A stretch of 64,000 nucleotides of DNA from Candidatus Aminicenantota bacterium (GCA_017999365.1 JAGNLW010000001.1:256239-320238); one strand, 5' to 3'; positions 1-8,753 are shown, numbered from the stretch's first letter. Numbers and translations are program-made. Notes: a model not told the origin generated them from the letters alone.

Positions 1-1
1 C

Positions 2-316
2 TTCTCGGCCGAGGTCAAGGTCGTCAACCGCAACGGCGGCGTGACGCTCCAGCCGCTCGACCTCAAGTTCGGGATGGACGTCCGCAACGAATACGGCGCC
101 GTCGACCTCGTCTGGCCGGCCGGCGAGGTGGCCCGCTTGGAGGCCCGCTCCAAGGGCGGCTCGGTGACCTGGGGGCTGAGCGAGCGGCCGGACATCGAAC
201 GGTCCAACGGCGAGTCCCTGGTCACGGCCTTCACGGCCAGCGCCGGGGCGCCGTCGATCACCCTGGCCACGACCTACGACGCCGTCCGCATCAAGGAAGG
301 CGCCCGCAAGTTCTAG
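2..316 (+). CDS. C-terminal part of a DUF4097-type (adhesin-like beta-helix) protein, cut by the window edge
   Basis: An open frame enters from the left edge and stops at TAG 314-316, giving about 104 residues. The visible part alternates short beta-strand-like segments with glycines and contains repeated patterns such as NRNGGV and RNEYGAVDL, the 'N-x-x-G-x-V' rhythm of the DUF4097 family. These are usually surface or periplasmic proteins of unknown function. A second, complete DUF4097 protein lies at 37864-38727. A strong terminator follows 9 bp after the stop. The N-terminus, any signal peptide and the operon context lie outside the window. Family assignment is by pattern only. Confidence 0.6.
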   Translation, partial: FSAEVKVVNRNGGVTLQPLDLKFGMDVRNEYGAVDLVWPAGEVARLEARSKGGSVTWGLSERPDIERSNGESLVTAFTASAGAPSITLATTYDAVRIKEGARKF

Positions 317-325
317 ATCTTCGAC

Positions 326-361
326 GGGGACACGTACCTCGGGTACGTGTCCCCTTTTTTT
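326..361 (+). terminator. Rho-independent terminator built from a 13-bp perfect palindrome
   Basis: A perfect 13-bp stem (326-338 with 342-354, arm GGGGACACGTACC) with a 3-nt loop is followed by seven T residues at 355-361. It sits between the end of the DUF4097 gene and the convergent end of the gene at 385-1284. Nearly the same palindrome recurs at 29468-29496 without the T tract, so it may be a dispersed repeat recruited as a terminator. Confidence 0.85.
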
Positions 362-384
362 GTCCCCGTTTTTATCCGCCGGGC

Positions 385-1284
385 CTAATTGTGCTTGGAC
401 CGGCAGGCGTGGATGCGCTGGGCGATGACCCCGTTGACCTTGATATTGAAGTACGAGATGAGGTTGGTGACGTCCTTCTTGTACTTCGTGACGTAGCGGA
501 CGAAGTCCGAGCGCTCCTTGAAACGCAGGAGGTTCTCGAACTCGGCGACGGTGTCGTGGAGCTCGATGACGTAGTGGTTGACGGTCCGGTACTGGGCGTT
601 GATGTCGATGAGGTCCTTGCCGGAGAGCTTGGCGTAGTCGAGGTGCGGCGGCAGGCTCTGGAGGACGAGCAGGCCCTCGTTGTGGAGCTCGTTGACGGAG
701 TCGCCGATCTCCTGGAAGTAGGATCCGAAGTCCTGGGCCTTCTTGAGCTTGGCCCCGGCCCGCTCGGACAGCCGCTCGAACTGGGCTTTGAGCGAGACGA
801 CCGTGTCCTTGAGCCCGAAGTACTTGCGGACGGGCGTGAACAGGTCGACGAAGTCCCGGCCGATGTAGATCTTGTCCTCGTAGCGGGACAGCAGCTCCTG
901 GGGCGAGTGGGTGTAGAACTTGATCTCGAAGCGCCGGCCGTCGGAATCGCGCTCCCGGAGCCGGGCTAGGACGAGACCGTTGTTCTGCTCGATGAAATAG
1001 CTGCTGATGTCGAGGAGAACGGAGTACTCGGCCAGGTTCTGGACGACGGCCTCCTTGAGGTAGTCGAGGAGGCCCTCGTTCCGGGTGATGAACTCGGTGA
1101 TGCCCTCGTCGGGGGTCGGGTTGAGGACGGAGTAGCTGGGCGAGAGGAGGTAGAGGACGGGGCCTCGGCCGAGCTCGAGATGGAGGTTCTTGAGGACGCC
1201 CTGGTAGAGGTCGTCGAGGAGGATGGGCTTGAGGGGCGGCAGGCCGGCCGGGTCCAGCTTGGAGAGCTCGTCGACTTCGTTCAT
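385..1284 (-). CDS. Hypothetical protein, 299 aa, soluble and helical
   Basis: I do not recognise this protein. It has no signal peptide or clear membrane segment. Residues from about 150 to 290 are rich in charged helical heptads (KAQFERLSERAGAKLKKAQ and similar), suggesting a coiled coil or helical bundle after a mixed alpha/beta first half. The ATG at 1284 is preceded by a GCGAGG-like ribosome binding site. It lies 49 bp downstream of lipM on the same strand and could be cotranscribed with it and the tRNA-Gly upstream. The last five residues (RSKHN) are basic. Clean codon use and length support a real gene. Confidence 0.75.
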   Translation of the reverse strand: MNEVDELSKLDPAGLPPLKPILLDDLYQGVLKNLHLELGRGPVLYLLSPSYSVLNPTPDEGITEFITRNEGLLDYLKEAVVQNLAEYSVLLDISSYFIEQNNGLVLARLRERDSDGRRFEIKFYTHSPQELLSRYEDKIYIGRDFVDLFTPVRKYFGLKDTVVSLKAQFERLSERAGAKLKKAQDFGSYFQEIGDSVNELHNEGLLVLQSLPPHLDYAKLSGKDLIDINAQYRTVNHYVIELHDTVAEFENLLRFKERSDFVRYVTKYKKDVTNLISYFNIKVNGVIAQRIHACRSKHN

Positions 1285-1333
1285 GGCTTCGACCTCGCTT
1301 CGGCCCGAGTGTAGCCCCGGACGCGGGGGAATG

Positions 1334-2137
1334 TCAACGGGCCGGGGCGGCGCGCCGGAAGGTCCAGTCGTCCGAAGCGTACTTGGCCGCCTGGAGGGCG
1401 CGGACGGCCTCGAGGTCCTCGGCCGACAGGGCGTAGCGCTCGAAGGAGGCCCCGAACAGGTCGGCGAAGCCCTGGACGAAGGGCCCGACGGCGGCGTCGA
1501 AATCGACAGGCCGGCCGAGGGCCTCGGAGAGCGAGGTCATGCCCAGGCTCTCGGGCGTCTCCCCGGGGGAAGAGACCGCGGCCAGCAGGGCTTCGTCCTT
1601 CTCGAGGGGGATGGAGCCGTGCTGGAGGAAGGCGTCGCCGGTCCGCTTCTGGGCGCTGCCGACGATCTTGCGGCCGCCGGTCTCGATCTCGTCGCGGGCC
1701 GGGAAGGCAAAGCAGGGCATGGTGCTCTTGACGTAGGCCGGGGGCGAGGTCTCGGCCAGCCGGGCGGCGACGCCCAGGATGGCCAGGCCGCCGAGCAGGG
1801 CCTGGGAGATGCGGCGGTAGGAGTCGCGCAGGGTTTCCGTGAAGACGGCCGTGTCGGAGGAGGCCACGGAATAGGTGACCTCGCGGTGATGGAGGACGAG
1901 CTTGCCGCCGGTCATGCGCCGGACGATGTCGATGCCGTGGGCGGCGCAGAAGTCCCGGTCGACGACCTTGTCGGCCGCCTGGGAGTAGCCCAGGGAGGCG
2001 GTCGGGCGCTCCCACTGGTAGAAGCGCAGGAAGGTCCGGGGCGAGCCCTCGGCCAGGCGGTAAAGGCGCTCGTCGACGGCCATGTTCCAGGACCCCGGGA
2101 GGGGGGCCGGCTCGACGATCAGATGCCAGGTGTTCAT
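1334..2137 (-). CDS. lipM: Octanoyl-[GcvH]:protein N-octanoyltransferase LipM (lipoate ligase-like fold)
   Basis: 267 aa, the usual length for the biotin/lipoate protein ligase (BPL/LplA/LipB) fold. Visible signatures are the N-terminal WN-MA-DE pattern (residues 17-23), the lipoyl-binding motif RRMTGGKLVLHH (73-84), a cysteine in MPCFAFPARDEI (C142) and GGRKIVGSAQKR with the catalytic-type lysine K157, then LQHGSIPL. The Cys about 15 residues before the Lys motif is typical of LipM octanoyltransferases, which use a thioester intermediate, rather than ATP-using LplA. It transfers octanoyl groups for lipoate synthesis in the cytoplasm. The ATG lies only 13 nt after the tRNA-Gly 3' end, with a T8 run between them and no Shine-Dalgarno sequence. 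LipL or LplA activity is less likely but possible. Confidence 0.85.
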   Translation of the reverse strand: MNTWHLIVEPAPLPGSWNMAVDERLYRLAEGSPRTFLRFYQWERPTASLGYSQAADKVVDRDFCAAHGIDIVRRMTGGKLVLHHREVTYSVASSDTAVFTETLRDSYRRISQALLGGLAILGVAARLAETSPPAYVKSTMPCFAFPARDEIETGGRKIVGSAQKRTGDAFLQHGSIPLEKDEALLAAVSSPGETPESLGMTSLSEALGRPVDFDAAVGPFVQGFADLFGASFERYALSAEDLEAVRALQAAKYASDDWTFRRAAPAR

Positions 2138-2150
2138 GGGGCAAAAAAAA

Positions 2151-2225
2151 TGGAGCGGGCAATGGGACTCGAACCCACAACACCCGGCTTGGGAAGCCGG
2201 TACTCTACCATTGAGCTATGCCCGC
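2151..2225 (-). tRNA. tRNA-Gly (anticodon CCC)
   Basis: A full cloverleaf can be folded. The acceptor stem is GCGGGCA with TGCCCGC, the D arm is GCTC/GAGT, the anticodon stem is CCGGC/GCCGG with loop TTCCCAA, and the T arm is GTGGG-TTCGAGT-CCCAT. The anticodon CCC reads GGG glycine codons. The 3' CCA is encoded (2153-2151) and is followed at once by eight T residues (2150-2143). The lipM start codon comes 13 nt after the CCA. Confidence 0.96.
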
Positions 2226-2239
2226 TCACGGACCTTTGG

Positions 2240-2267
2240 ATTCTAGCACATCCGCCGGGCAGGTCAA
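2240..2267 (-). promoter_or_regulatory. Sigma70-like promoter of tRNA-Gly
   Basis: On the minus strand TTGACC (2267-2262) is separated by 16 nt from TAGAAT (2245-2240). The predicted start lies about 7-8 nt before the mature 5' end of the tRNA at 2225. It is back to back with the promoter of the bactofilin gene. Confidence 0.65.
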
Positions 2268-2273
2268 GCCGCG

Positions 2274-2303
2274 TTGACAGGGCGGGCGCCCGGCCCCTAT
2301 AAT
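2274..2303 (+). promoter_or_regulatory. Sigma70-like promoter of the bactofilin-uvrBC unit
   Basis: A consensus TTGACA (2274-2279) and consensus TATAAT (2298-2303) are separated by 18 nt. The bactofilin ATG follows at 2336 behind a GGGGAGGA ribosome binding site. This is one of the closest matches to consensus in the window. Confidence 0.8.
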
Positions 2304-2335
2304 CGGGACAGAACGCCCGACCGGGGAGGAAAGCC

Positions 2336-2698
2336 ATGACCGACGAATCGACGAACCGCGCCGCCGACCGGCCCGCTTCTTCCGGCCCGACCCGCGTCGG
2401 GTCGACGACCGTCCTCAACGGGGACATCGAGGCCCACGAGGACGTCCTCGTCGAAGGCCGGGTCCAAGGCAAGATCACCCTGCCCTCGGGGACGCTGACG
2501 GTGGCCAAGGGCGGCCGCGTCGAAGCCGAGGTCCGCGTCCGCGCCCTCGTCCTCCACGGCGAGATCAAGGGCACGGTCCGGGCGGCCGAGCGGACCGTCA
2601 TCGCCGAGACGGCCGTCATGAACGGCGACATCATCACGCCCAAGATCACCATCGCCGACGGCGCCCGCTTCTCCGGCGGCATCCGCATGAAGGAATAG
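2336..2698 (+). CDS. Bactofilin family cytoskeletal protein
   Basis: 120 aa, typical bactofilin (DUF583/PF04519) length. After a disordered N-terminus of about 20 residues the sequence shows the repeating short beta-strand pattern of a right-handed beta-helix: VGSTTVLNGDIEAHEDVLVE, then VEGRVQGKI, TVAKGGRVEAEV and NGDI. Bactofilins polymerise without nucleotide at the inner face of the membrane and organise cell-wall enzymes or polarity factors. There is no transmembrane segment. It is the first gene after a strong promoter and lies 45 bp upstream of uvrB on the same strand, so the DNA repair genes may be read from its promoter. No functional link to uvrBC is known to me. Confidence 0.9.
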   Translation: MTDESTNRAADRPASSGPTRVGSTTVLNGDIEAHEDVLVEGRVQGKITLPSGTLTVAKGGRVEAEVRVRALVLHGEIKGTVRAAERTVIAETAVMNGDIITPKITIADGARFSGGIRMKE

Positions 2699-2743
2699 CC
2701 GGGACCGCGTCGTCGCCGGCGGGCTCAGGCCGCCCCGAAAGCC

Positions 2744-4738
2744 ATGAAAGCATTCGAGCTGACGTCCGATTTCACGCCCAAGGGGGACCAGGTCCAGGCC
2801 ATCGAGCGGCTGACGGAGGGCCTGGCCGCCGGGGCCCGCCACCAGGTCCTCAAGGGCGTCACCGGCTCGGGCAAGACCTTCACGATGGCCAACATCGTCG
2901 AGAAGGCCGGCCGGCCCGTCCTGGTCGTCTCGCACAACAAGACCCTGGCCGCCCAGCTCTACCAGGAGTTCCGCCGTTTCTTCCCCCGCAACGCCGTCGA
3001 GTACTTCGTCAGCTATTACGACTACTACCAGCCCGAGGCCTTCATCCCGGCCTCCAACACCTACATCGCCAAGGAAGCGACGATCAACGACGAGATCGAC
3101 CGCCTCCGCCTGTGCGCGACGAACTCGCTGTTCTCCCGCCGCGACGTCATCATCGTGGCCTCGGTCTCCTGCATCTACGGCATCGGCGCGCCCGAGACCT
3201 ACTACTCCATGAGCTTCCCGCTCACGGTCGGCGAGGCCCTCGGCCGCAAGGCCCTGCTCGACCGGCTCGTCGGCGTCCAGTACGAACGCGAGGAGGGCGA
3301 GTTCCGGCGCGGCACCTTCCGCGTCCGCGGCGACATCGTCGAGGTCTTCCCGAGCTACGAGGACTCGGCCTACCGCGTCGAGCTCGAGGACGGCCGGGTC
3401 AAAGCCATTTCCGCCGTCGATCCCCTCCTCGGCCGCGTCCGCGAGACGCTCGACACGGTCATGGTCCATCCCCGGACCTTCTTCTCGACGCCCGCCGAGA
3501 CCGTCCGGGCCGCCGTGGCCGGCATCGAGGCCGAGCTGGCCGACCAGGTCGCCCGCTTCCGCCGCCGCGGCATGGCCGTCGAGGCCGAGCGCATCGAGGA
3601 GCGCACCCTCTACGACCTGGAGATGCTGCGCGAATTCGGCTACTGTCCCGGCATCGAGAACTACTCGCGCCACCTGACCGGCCGGGCCGCCGGCGAGCCG
3701 CCCTACACCCTGCTCGACTACTTCCCGGCCGACTTCCTGACCATCATCGACGAGTCCCACGTCACCGTCCCCCAGATCGGCGGCATGTACGCCGGCGACC
3801 GCTCGCGCAAGCTGACCCTCGTCGAGCACGGCTTCCGCCTGCCCTCGGCCCTCGACAACCGTCCCCTCAACTTCGAGGAGTTCGAGGCCCGCGTCGGCGA
3901 GACCCTGTACGTCTCGGCCACGCCCGGCCTCTACGAGATCAAGAAGTCGCCCGGCCGGGTCGTCGAGCAGGTCATCCGGCCGACCGGCCTGACCGACCCC
4001 GCCCTCGAGGTCCGGCCCGTCCGCGGCCAGGTCGACGACCTCATGGCCGAGATCCGGGCCCGGGCCGCCCGCAACGAGCGGGTCCTGGTGACGACCCTGA
4101 CCAAGAAGATGGCCGAGGACCTGGCCCGCCACTACCATGAGCTCGGCCTGCGCGTCCGCTACCTCCACTCCGAGGTCGAGACCCTCGACCGGGTCAAGGT
4201 CCTGCGCGACCTCCGCCGGGGCGCCTTCGACGCCCTCATCGGCATCAACCTCCTGCGCGAGGGCCTCGACCTGCCCGAGGTCTCGCTGGTGGCCGTCCTC
4301 GACGCCGACAAGGAGGGCTTCCTGCGCTCGGCGACTTCGCTCATCCAGACCTTCGGCCGGGCCGCCCGCCACGTCGCCGGCAAGGCCATCCTCTACGCCG
4401 ACACAGTGACGGACTCCATGAAATGGGCCATTGCCGAGACCGACCGCCGCCGCAAGATCCAGCAGGACTACAACACCGCCCACGGCATCACGCCCCAGTC
4501 CATCGTCAAGGGCATCGACGAGGTCCTGTCCTCCGTCTACGAGCGCGACTACCTCGACTACACGAGGATCTCCGAGGACAAGGACATCTACCTCTCCCCT
4601 CTCAAGCGCAAGAAGCGCATGGACGAGCTGGCCAAGCTCATGAAGGAGGCCTCGGCCGCTCTCGAGTTCGAGAAGGCCGCCGCCTACCGCGACGAGCTGG
4701 CCAAGCTCAAAAAGCGCGAGCTGGAGCTCGGTCTCTAG
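2744..4738 (+). CDS. uvrB: Excinuclease ABC subunit B
   Basis: 664 aa, full family length. UvrB is the damage-verifying helicase-like subunit of nucleotide excision repair: it is loaded by UvrA2 and then recruits UvrC. The Walker A motif GVTGSGKT is at residues 38-45. The tyrosine-rich beta-hairpin ([10 protein letters not shown]) follows near residue 95, then the UvrB interaction domain, the DESH Walker B and QIGGMY segment, helicase motifs IV-VI ([21 protein letters not shown]), and a C-terminal UVR domain ([20 protein letters not shown]) that binds UvrC. uvrC starts 2 bp after the stop, a tight operon. No motif is missing. Confidence 0.98.
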   Translation: MKAFELTSDFTPKGDQVQAIERLTEGLAAGARHQVLKGVTGSGKTFTMANIVEKAGRPVLVVSHNKTLAAQLYQEFRRFFPRNAVEYFVSYYDYYQPEAFIPASNTYIAKEATINDEIDRLRLCATNSLFSRRDVIIVASVSCIYGIGAPETYYSMSFPLTVGEALGRKALLDRLVGVQYEREEGEFRRGTFRVRGDIVEVFPSYEDSAYRVELEDGRVKAISAVDPLLGRVRETLDTVMVHPRTFFSTPAETVRAAVAGIEAELADQVARFRRRGMAVEAERIEERTLYDLEMLREFGYCPGIENYSRHLTGRAAGEPPYTLLDYFPADFLTIIDESHVTVPQIGGMYAGDRSRKLTLVEHGFRLPSALDNRPLNFEEFEARVGETLYVSATPGLYEIKKSPGRVVEQVIRPTGLTDPALEVRPVRGQVDDLMAEIRARAARNERVLVTTLTKKMAEDLARHYHELGLRVRYLHSEVETLDRVKVLRDLRRGAFDALIGINLLREGLDLPEVSLVAVLDADKEGFLRSATSLIQTFGRAARHVAGKAILYADTVTDSMKWAIAETDRRRKIQQDYNTAHGITPQSIVKGIDEVLSSVYERDYLDYTRISEDKDIYLSPLKRKKRMDELAKLMKEASAALEFEKAAAYRDELAKLKKRELELGL

Positions 4739-4740
4739 TC

Positions 4741-6546
4741 ATGGAGAGAACGGACAAGGGGCCGGATCCGGCGGGCCTCGGGGAGCTGAAGAAAAAGGCC
4801 TCCGAGCTCCCGGCCAAGCCCGGCATCTACTTCTTCAAGAGCGCCTCGGGCGAGGTCGTCTACATCGGCAAGGCCCGCTCCCTGCGGGACCGGGTCCGCT
4901 CCTATTTCCTGCCCGACCCCGACCTCAAGGTCCGCGGCATCCTCCGCGAGACGGCCGACATCGACTACATCCTGACCGGCTCCGAGAAGGAAGCGGCCTT
5001 CCTCGAGAACAACTACATCCAGCAGCACCAGCCCCGCTTCAATCTCCGCCTCAAGGACGACAAGAGCTTCCCCTACATCAAGATCACGGTCGGCGAGACC
5101 TGGCCCGGCGTCTACTTCAGCCGCCGGGTCGAGCCCGACGGCTCGCGCACCTTCGGGCCGTTCAGCCCGGCCGGCCGGGCCCGGTCCTCCATCCACCTCG
5201 TCAACAAGCACTTCCGGGTCCGGGGTTGCGAGGAGGCCGTCTTCCGCGGCCGCAAGCGGCCCTGTCTCGAATACGAGCTCGGGCTCTGCTCGGCGCCCTG
5301 CGTCGGATACGTCCCCGAGGCCGAGTACCGCGAGAGCGTCGACAACGCCTGCCTCTTCCTCGAAGGGCGCCTGCCCGAGCTGGCCCGGACCCTCAGGGCG
5401 CGGATGGAGCTCGCGGCCGAAAGCGAGAAGTTCGAGGAAGCGGCCCGCTGGCGCGACCTGCTGCGGACGATCGAGGACTACCAGGACCGGCCCCGGGCCA
5501 TCTCCACGTCCCTCGAGGACCAGGACGTCGTCGGCCTGGCCCGTCTGGCCGACCGGGCCGCCGTCTACGTCTTCTTCATGAGGCGGGGCAAGATCCGGGA
5601 CTCGGAGGCCCGGACGCTGGACGTCCCCGCCGGCATCCCCGACGGCGACCTCCTGGGGGGCTTCCTGGCCGGGTTCTACGGGGGCCGCGACCTGCCGCCC
5701 CGCCTGCTGCTGCCCGTCAAGCCGGCCCCGGCGACCGGCCTGCCGTCGCTTCCCGGCTGGGCCAAGGTCCGCGTCCTGGCGCCCCGCGGCGGCCGGGACC
5801 GGAAGCTCGTCGACATGGCCGGGCGCAACGCCGAGGCCTATCTCCGCCGCCAGGCCGGCGCCCTCGTCCCTCTCGATGAGCTAAAGGCCGCTCTCGGACT
5901 GCCGGCCCTGCCGCGCACGATCGAGGGCTTCGACATCTCCAACACCGGCGGCGAGGAGTCGGTCGGCTCGCTCGTCGTCTTCCGCGACGGCCGGCCCGAC
6001 AAGGACGCCTACCGCAAGTTCCTCATCCGCGCCGTCGAGGGATCGAACGACGTCGCCAGCCTGGAGGAGGTCCTGACCCGGCGCTACCGCAAGCTCCTCG
6101 ACGGGGGCGCGCCGCTGCCCGACTTGGTCATGGTCGACGGCGGCAAGCCCCAGCTCGGGGCGGCCGAAAAGGCCCTGGCGGCGTTGGGACTGTCCGGGCT
6201 CCCCCTCGTGGCCATCGCCAAGCGCGAGGAGATCCTCCACACGCCGGCCCGGCGCGACGGCGTCCGGCTGGCCCGGACCTCGGCGGCGCTCAAGCTCGTC
6301 CAGGCCGTCCGCGACGAGACCCACCGCTTCGCCGTCTCCTTCCACCGCGGCCGCCGCGAGAAGAGGAGCTTCGCGTCCGTCCTCGACGGCATCCCGGGCC
6401 TCGGACCCAAGAAAAAGGCGGCCCTCCTCACGCGGTACGAGAGCTTGGAAGCGGTACGGAACGCCCCGAGGGCCGAACTGGCCGCCCTCGTCGGCGCGGC
6501 CGCGGCGGAGAAGGTCCTGGAACGATTGGACGAAAGCCGGGACTGA
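4741..6546 (+). CDS. uvrC: Excinuclease ABC subunit C
   Basis: 601 aa from ATG 4741, which directly follows the uvrB stop; longer in-frame extensions into uvrB are not credible. UvrC makes both incisions in nucleotide excision repair. Domains in order are the GIY-YIG nuclease for the 3' incision (GIYFFKSASGEVVYIGKARS, about residues 27-46), a cysteine-containing central region (GLCSAPCVGYV), a UVR motif binding UvrB (EKFEEAARWRDLLRTI), the RNase H-like 5' nuclease (GFDISNTGG...VMVDGGKPQL), and a C-terminal helix-hairpin-helix pair (LDGIPGLGPKKKAALL). All catalytic regions are present. The start is fixed by the 2-bp spacing to uvrB. Confidence 0.97.
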   Translation: MERTDKGPDPAGLGELKKKASELPAKPGIYFFKSASGEVVYIGKARSLRDRVRSYFLPDPDLKVRGILRETADIDYILTGSEKEAAFLENNYIQQHQPRFNLRLKDDKSFPYIKITVGETWPGVYFSRRVEPDGSRTFGPFSPAGRARSSIHLVNKHFRVRGCEEAVFRGRKRPCLEYELGLCSAPCVGYVPEAEYRESVDNACLFLEGRLPELARTLRARMELAAESEKFEEAARWRDLLRTIEDYQDRPRAISTSLEDQDVVGLARLADRAAVYVFFMRRGKIRDSEARTLDVPAGIPDGDLLGGFLAGFYGGRDLPPRLLLPVKPAPATGLPSLPGWAKVRVLAPRGGRDRKLVDMAGRNAEAYLRRQAGALVPLDELKAALGLPALPRTIEGFDISNTGGEESVGSLVVFRDGRPDKDAYRKFLIRAVEGSNDVASLEEVLTRRYRKLLDGGAPLPDLVMVDGGKPQLGAAEKALAALGLSGLPLVAIAKREEILHTPARRDGVRLARTSAALKLVQAVRDETHRFAVSFHRGRREKRSFASVLDGIPGLGPKKKAALLTRYESLEAVRNAPRAELAALVGAAAAEKVLERLDESRD

Positions 6547-6547
6547 G

Positions 6548-6576
6548 AGGGACAGTCCCCTTCGGCGGCAGTCCCT
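6548..6576. repeat. Imperfect GGGAC/GTCCC palindrome between convergent uvrC and feoB
   Basis: AGGGAC (6548-6553) and GTCCCT (6571-6576) form a 6-bp inverted repeat that also contains two direct CAGTCCC copies. It fills the 29-bp gap between the uvrC stop and the feoB stop. Its GGGAC core resembles the palindromes at 326-354 and 29468-29496, so it may be a decayed member of the same family or a weak bidirectional terminator. Confidence 0.4.
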
Positions 6577-8507
6577 TACAGGACGAGGCGGACGAGCCAG
6601 CTCAGCGCCAGGGCCACGCCGACGCTCAGGGCCACCGACAGGAAGGCCCACTTCTTGCCGACCTCGCGCCACATGATGACGAAGGTCGACAGGCAGGGGA
6701 TGAAGAAACTGATGAAGACGGTGAAGACGACGATCTGCTCCCGGCTGATGACGGTCATGAGGTTCTGGTAATCGACGCCGAGCGCCTGGAGCATCATGAT
6801 GAGCGACAGCTCCTTGCGCAGAAAGCCGAAGACGAGGGTCACGCCGAGCTCGTGGGGCAGGCCGAGGCCCTTGACCACGAGCGGGGCCAGGACGTCGTTG
6901 ATGATCCGGTCGGCCCCGAAGTACGTCAGCAGGCTCAGGACGAGGCTGCCGCCGATGAGCAGGGGCCAGGCGAACCTGACGAACGAATGGATCTGCAGCC
7001 AGGTCTTGCGCAGGATGGACACCGGCCGCGGCGCCTTGAGCGAGGGGATCTCCAGGATGAGACCCGGCGAGGGCTCGGTCATGAACCGGCTGACGGCCCA
7101 GCCGACGAGCCCGACGACGAGGATATTGGCCGCGTAGAAGCCCATGGCCCAGAGCGGGCCCAGGTAGAAGGCCACCAGGGCCAGGACGATGGTCGTCCGG
7201 GCCGAGCACGGGATGAACGGGATGAGGAGCGAGGTCAGGACCCGGTCCCGCTGGGACTCGAGGATGCGGGTCGAGACGATGGCCGGGACGTTGCAGCCGA
7301 AGCCCAGGATGAACGGCGAGACCGACTTGCCGTGCAGGCCGATGCGGTGCATGAAGGCGTCGAGGAGGAAGCCGGCCCGGGCCAGGTAGCCCGTGTCCTC
7401 CAGAGCCGACATGAGGAGCAGGAGCGGCAGGAAGTACGGCAGGACGATGGCCACGCCGCCGCCGACGCCCTGGATGAGGCCCTCGGCCAGGTGGAAGACG
7501 AGCCCGTCGCCCAGCCGCGCCGCCAGGACCGCCCTCAGCTCGTTGAACGGCCCGAGCAGGAGCGACTCGAGCGGGCTGCCGACCTCGAAGATGATATAGA
7601 AGAAGGCCAGCAGGACGGCGGCCAGGATGACGTAGCCCAGGAAGGGATGCATGAGCACGGCGTCGATCTTCTTGTCCCAGGTCATCCGCTTGCCGTGGAG
7701 GACCCGCCCGGTCTCCTCGGCCAGCTTCATGGCCAGGTGGTGGCGCTCGGCGGAGATGACCTCGTAGGCCGGGGCGCCGCGCCGCTCCTCGAGGGCCCGG
7801 CGGACCCCGTCGACGGCGGCCCTCAGCCCGGGCTCGACTTGGCCGAGGAAATCGCCGCAGGCGTGGCCGGCCGTCTCGATGAGCTTGACGGCGGTGAAGC
7901 GGGCGTTGGAGACGACCGGGAAGCCGGCCGGCAGGGCCCGCTCGACCTCCGCGATGCGCTCCTCGACGTCGTCCGAGAAGCGGACGGGCCGGGGCGCCCC
8001 TCCCCTGTCCAGGACCTCGAAGGCCCGGTCGACGAGCTCCTTGATGCCCCGGCCGTGGGCGGCGATGGTCGCCGTGACCGGGATCCCGAGCCGCCGCTCG
8101 ATCTCGGCCGTGTCGATCCGCGCGCCCTTGCGCTCGGCCACGTCGATCATGTTGAGCGCGACGACCACGGGATAGCCGAGCTCGATCAGCTCGAGCGTCA
8201 GCTCCAGCCCGCGGCTCAGGGTCGAGGCGTCGACGACGTTGACGACCAGGTCGGGCCTCTCGGCGAACAAGTGGGTCAGGACGACCTGCTCGGCCGGATC
8301 GGACGTGCACAGGGAGTAGGTCCCCGGCAGGTCGACGACGTCGAGGAGGCGCCCGGCGATGGCGACCCGGCTGTGGGTGTGCTTGATGGAGGTGCCGGGG
8401 AAATTCGAGGTCTCGGCCTTGTGGCCGGCGATGGCGTTGAAGAGCGTGCTCTTGCCGCTGTTCGGCTGGCCGATCAGGATGACCGTGGGGACGTCAGGCC
8501 GGCCCAT
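6576..8507 (-). CDS. feoB: Ferrous iron transporter FeoB
   Basis: 643 aa from the ATG at 8507. FeoB is the inner-membrane Fe(II) uptake protein. The N-terminal G domain shows G1 GQPNSGKS, G3 DLPGTYSL, G4 NMID and a G5-like segment, followed by a helical guanine-dissociation-inhibitor-like domain. The membrane part then shows the conserved CNVPA gate motif (GFGCNVPAIVSTR) and a second gate repeat (VFGFLRKELSL). It is at the short end for FeoB because it lacks a long C-terminal extension. A longer frame upstream of 8507 exists but overlaps feoA and lacks FeoB homology. The start overlaps the feoA stop by 14 nt, implying translational coupling. Confidence 0.96.
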   Translation of the reverse strand: MGRPDVPTVILIGQPNSGKSTLFNAIAGHKAETSNFPGTSIKHTHSRVAIAGRLLDVVDLPGTYSLCTSDPAEQVVLTHLFAERPDLVVNVVDASTLSRGLELTLELIELGYPVVVALNMIDVAERKGARIDTAEIERRLGIPVTATIAAHGRGIKELVDRAFEVLDRGGAPRPVRFSDDVEERIAEVERALPAGFPVVSNARFTAVKLIETAGHACGDFLGQVEPGLRAAVDGVRRALEERRGAPAYEVISAERHHLAMKLAEETGRVLHGKRMTWDKKIDAVLMHPFLGYVILAAVLLAFFYIIFEVGSPLESLLLGPFNELRAVLAARLGDGLVFHLAEGLIQGVGGGVAIVLPYFLPLLLLMSALEDTGYLARAGFLLDAFMHRIGLHGKSVSPFILGFGCNVPAIVSTRILESQRDRVLTSLLIPFIPCSARTTIVLALVAFYLGPLWAMGFYAANILVVGLVGWAVSRFMTEPSPGLILEIPSLKAPRPVSILRKTWLQIHSFVRFAWPLLIGGSLVLSLLTYFGADRIINDVLAPLVVKGLGLPHELGVTLVFGFLRKELSLIMMLQALGVDYQNLMTVISREQIVVFTVFISFFIPCLSTFVIMWREVGKKWAFLSVALSVGVALALSWLVRLVL

Positions 8508-8736
8508 GGACGGCCTCGACGAGGACCTTCTGGGCGACGCCCCGGCCCAGGGCGACCGTCGTGTCCGAAGTGCAGTTGCGGACGAGCAGCGGCCCCCGCA
8601 GGATGGCCCGGCCGTCAAGCTCGACGATGTCGTCCCTGTGGAAGCCCATGGCCATCAGGCGGCGGCGGACGCCCTCGCCCCCGGCGAGATCGACGATCCT
8701 CAGGGGCGCGCCGTGCGGGGCTTCGAGCAGGGTCAT
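8494..8736 (-). CDS. feoA: FeoA, SH3-like partner of FeoB
   Basis: 80 aa from ATG 8736, which has a GGAGA ribosome binding site. FeoA is a small cytoplasmic beta-barrel protein needed for FeoB-dependent ferrous iron uptake. The family pattern is visible: LLEAPHGAPLRIVDLAGGEG, RRRLMAMGFHRDDIVEL, then a final strand pair ending in VLVEA. It is first in a two-gene feoAB operon. A longer in-frame start exists at 8781 but would lie inside the -35 box of the predicted promoter, so it is rejected. Confidence 0.92.
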   Translation of the reverse strand: MTLLEAPHGAPLRIVDLAGGEGVRRRLMAMGFHRDDIVELDGRAILRGPLLVRNCTSDTTVALGRGVAQKVLVEAVHGPA

Positions 8737-8753
8737 GGGTTCTCCGGCCACCC

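Noticed and set aside
4423..4740. UvrC start inside uvrB
   Set aside because: The extension reads through the uvrB C-terminus in another frame. The ATG at 4741 is 2 bp after the uvrB stop and gives the normal length.
8507..8618. Longer FeoB N-terminus with 37 extra residues
   Set aside because: The extra part is Arg/Ser-rich, lies inside the feoA gene and lacks any FeoB homology. The ATG at 8507 directly precedes the G1 motif.
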